NCBI GenBank assembly: GCA_003456765.1
Contig: DMOT01000059.1
Coordinates: forward strand, 1-7,059
Length of the DNA stretch: 7,059 nt
DNA from: Bacillota bacterium
GTDB lineage: Bacteria > Bacillota > DTU025
Direction: 5' to 3'
Shown: positions 6,510-7,059 of the stretch, piece after piece
Numbering within the stretch: the stretch's first letter is position 1
Layout: each line of letters starts with the position of its first letter
The notes under the pieces: model-generated
Told to the model about the DNA's origin: nothing
The model's database searches: none
What the model saw: only the letters and a program-made list of their open reading frames with translations
Translations under genes and position numbers: made by a program

Positions 6510-6953
6510 CTATACCACCTCCGCGGACCCTCCCGCCGCCTTGATCTTCGACATTGCGCTCTCACTGAACTTGTCAGCGCGAACGGTGAGGGACTTCGTA
6601 AGCTCTCCGTCTCCAAGAACCTTAACAAGCGCGTCATGACCTTTCACAAGGCCCTTTTCGCGGAGCGCATCCCTGTCAACCTCATCACCAGCCTCAAAAA
6701 CCCGCTCGAGGTCGGAAACGTTAACGACTGCGTATTCAACCTTATACTTGTTGGTGAAGCCCCGCTTCGGCAGCTGCCTGTAAAGCGGTGTCTGCCCACC
6801 TTCAAACCCAGGGCCCTTGCCTCCGCCTGAGCGAGACAGCTGGCCCTTGCTACCCCGGCCGGCAGTCTTGCCGTGCCCGGAACCCGTGCCCCGGCCTACT
6901 CTCTTTGGGGCGCGCTTCGCGCCGGCCGCGGGCTGTAGTTCATGCAGTTTCAT
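6510..6953 (-). CDS. rplO: 50S ribosomal protein uL15
   Basis: uL15 is a late-assembling large-subunit protein with a long basic N-terminal arm inside 23S rRNA. The 147-residue protein begins [18 protein letters not shown] and has the Gly-rich arm [19 protein letters not shown] at 20-38, followed by [20 protein letters not shown] at 42-61 and PKRGF at 62-66. The globular C-terminal half ends in [13 protein letters not shown]. The ATG at 6953 has GAGAGGGG at 6961-6968, seven bases upstream. It follows rpmD by 13 bases, and its stop abuts the secY start. Confidence 0.97.
   Translation of the reverse strand: MKLHELQPAAGAKRAPKRVGRGTGSGHGKTAGRGSKGQLSRSGGGKGPGFEGGQTPLYRQLPKRGFTNKYKVEYAVVNVSDLERVFEAGDEVDRDALREKGLVKGHDALVKVLGDGELTKSLTVRADKFSESAMSKIKAAGGSAEVV
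6515..6522 (-). promoter_or_regulatory. secY ribosome binding site inside the 3' end of rplO
   Basis: The minus strand reads GGAGGTGG in the last codons of rplO. Its GGAGGT core lies seven bases before the secY GTG. There is no intergenic DNA between the two genes (TAG then GTG), so translation is probably coupled. Confidence 0.8.
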
Positions 6954-6966
6954 TGCTGTACCCCTC

Positions 6967-7059
6967 TCAGTCGATCTCAGTAACTTCGACCAGATGACTT
7001 ACTTTGCTGATCATTCCCCTGATTACAGGGTTGTCTTCATGTTCAACCGTCTGGCCAAT
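6967..7059 (-). CDS. rpmD: 50S ribosomal protein bacterial L30 (uL30), C-terminal part only
   Basis: Thirty C-terminal residues are visible before the window edge: [20 protein letters not shown], then [10 protein letters not shown] and a TGA stop. The segment 'TV.H.DNP.IRGMI.KV.HLV.V.E' is the conserved C-terminal half of bacterial L30, a small large-subunit protein. About half the roughly 60-residue protein should lie beyond the right end of the window, probably after rpsE. Its position directly before rplO is the standard spc order. Confidence 0.95.
   Translation of the reverse strand: MGQTVEHEDNPVIRGMISKVSHLVEVTEID

Noticed and set aside
250..7059. CRISPR array, tRNA/rRNA gene, insertion sequence or intrinsic terminator
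   Set aside because: I saw no repeat-spacer pattern, cloverleaf, transposase or GC hairpin followed by a T run. Gaps between genes are at most about 41 bases.

Overview
The window is the downstream part of a bacterial ribosomal-protein superoperon (the spc-alpha region), read entirely on the minus strand from about 7059 down to about 176. In transcription order it holds the end of rpmD (bL30), then rplO (uL15), secY, adk, map, a small KOW-domain gene, infA, rpmJ (bL36), rpsM (uS13), rpsK (uS11), rpsD (uS4), rpoA, rplQ (bL17) and the first 25 or so codons of what looks like ecfA, an ECF-transporter ATPase. Genes are packed with gaps of 0 to about 41 bases. Most have strong AGGAGG-type ribosome binding sites, and several of these lie on the previous gene's last codons or stop.

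The gene order suggests a Gram-positive (Bacillota) lineage, probably Clostridia or a relative. The pointers are infA and rpmJ between map and rpsM, a KOW-domain ORF after map, rpsD inside the cluster, and an EcfA-like start directly after rplQ. The zinc-type uS4, bL36 and adenylate kinase fit this. GC is moderate, mid-50s percent by eye. I cannot name the species.

The genes form a growth package: ribosomal proteins of both subunits, initiation factor IF1, the RNA polymerase alpha subunit, the SecY translocon core, methionine aminopeptidase for nascent chains, and adenylate kinase for nucleotide balance. One transcript would make them together. No promoter, terminator or RNA gene was found inside the run, and no intergenic stretch approaches 300 bases.

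The one abnormal place is the left edge. From 250 down to about 176 the minus strand reads like the start of ecfA. Bases 2 to about 190 of the plus strand read like two blades of a YncE-like beta-propeller protein. The two signals meet at about 176-190 and neither continues past it. This is either a misjoined or chimeric contig end, or a real rearrangement that cut the ecf operon. I found no evidence of an undescribed system elsewhere.
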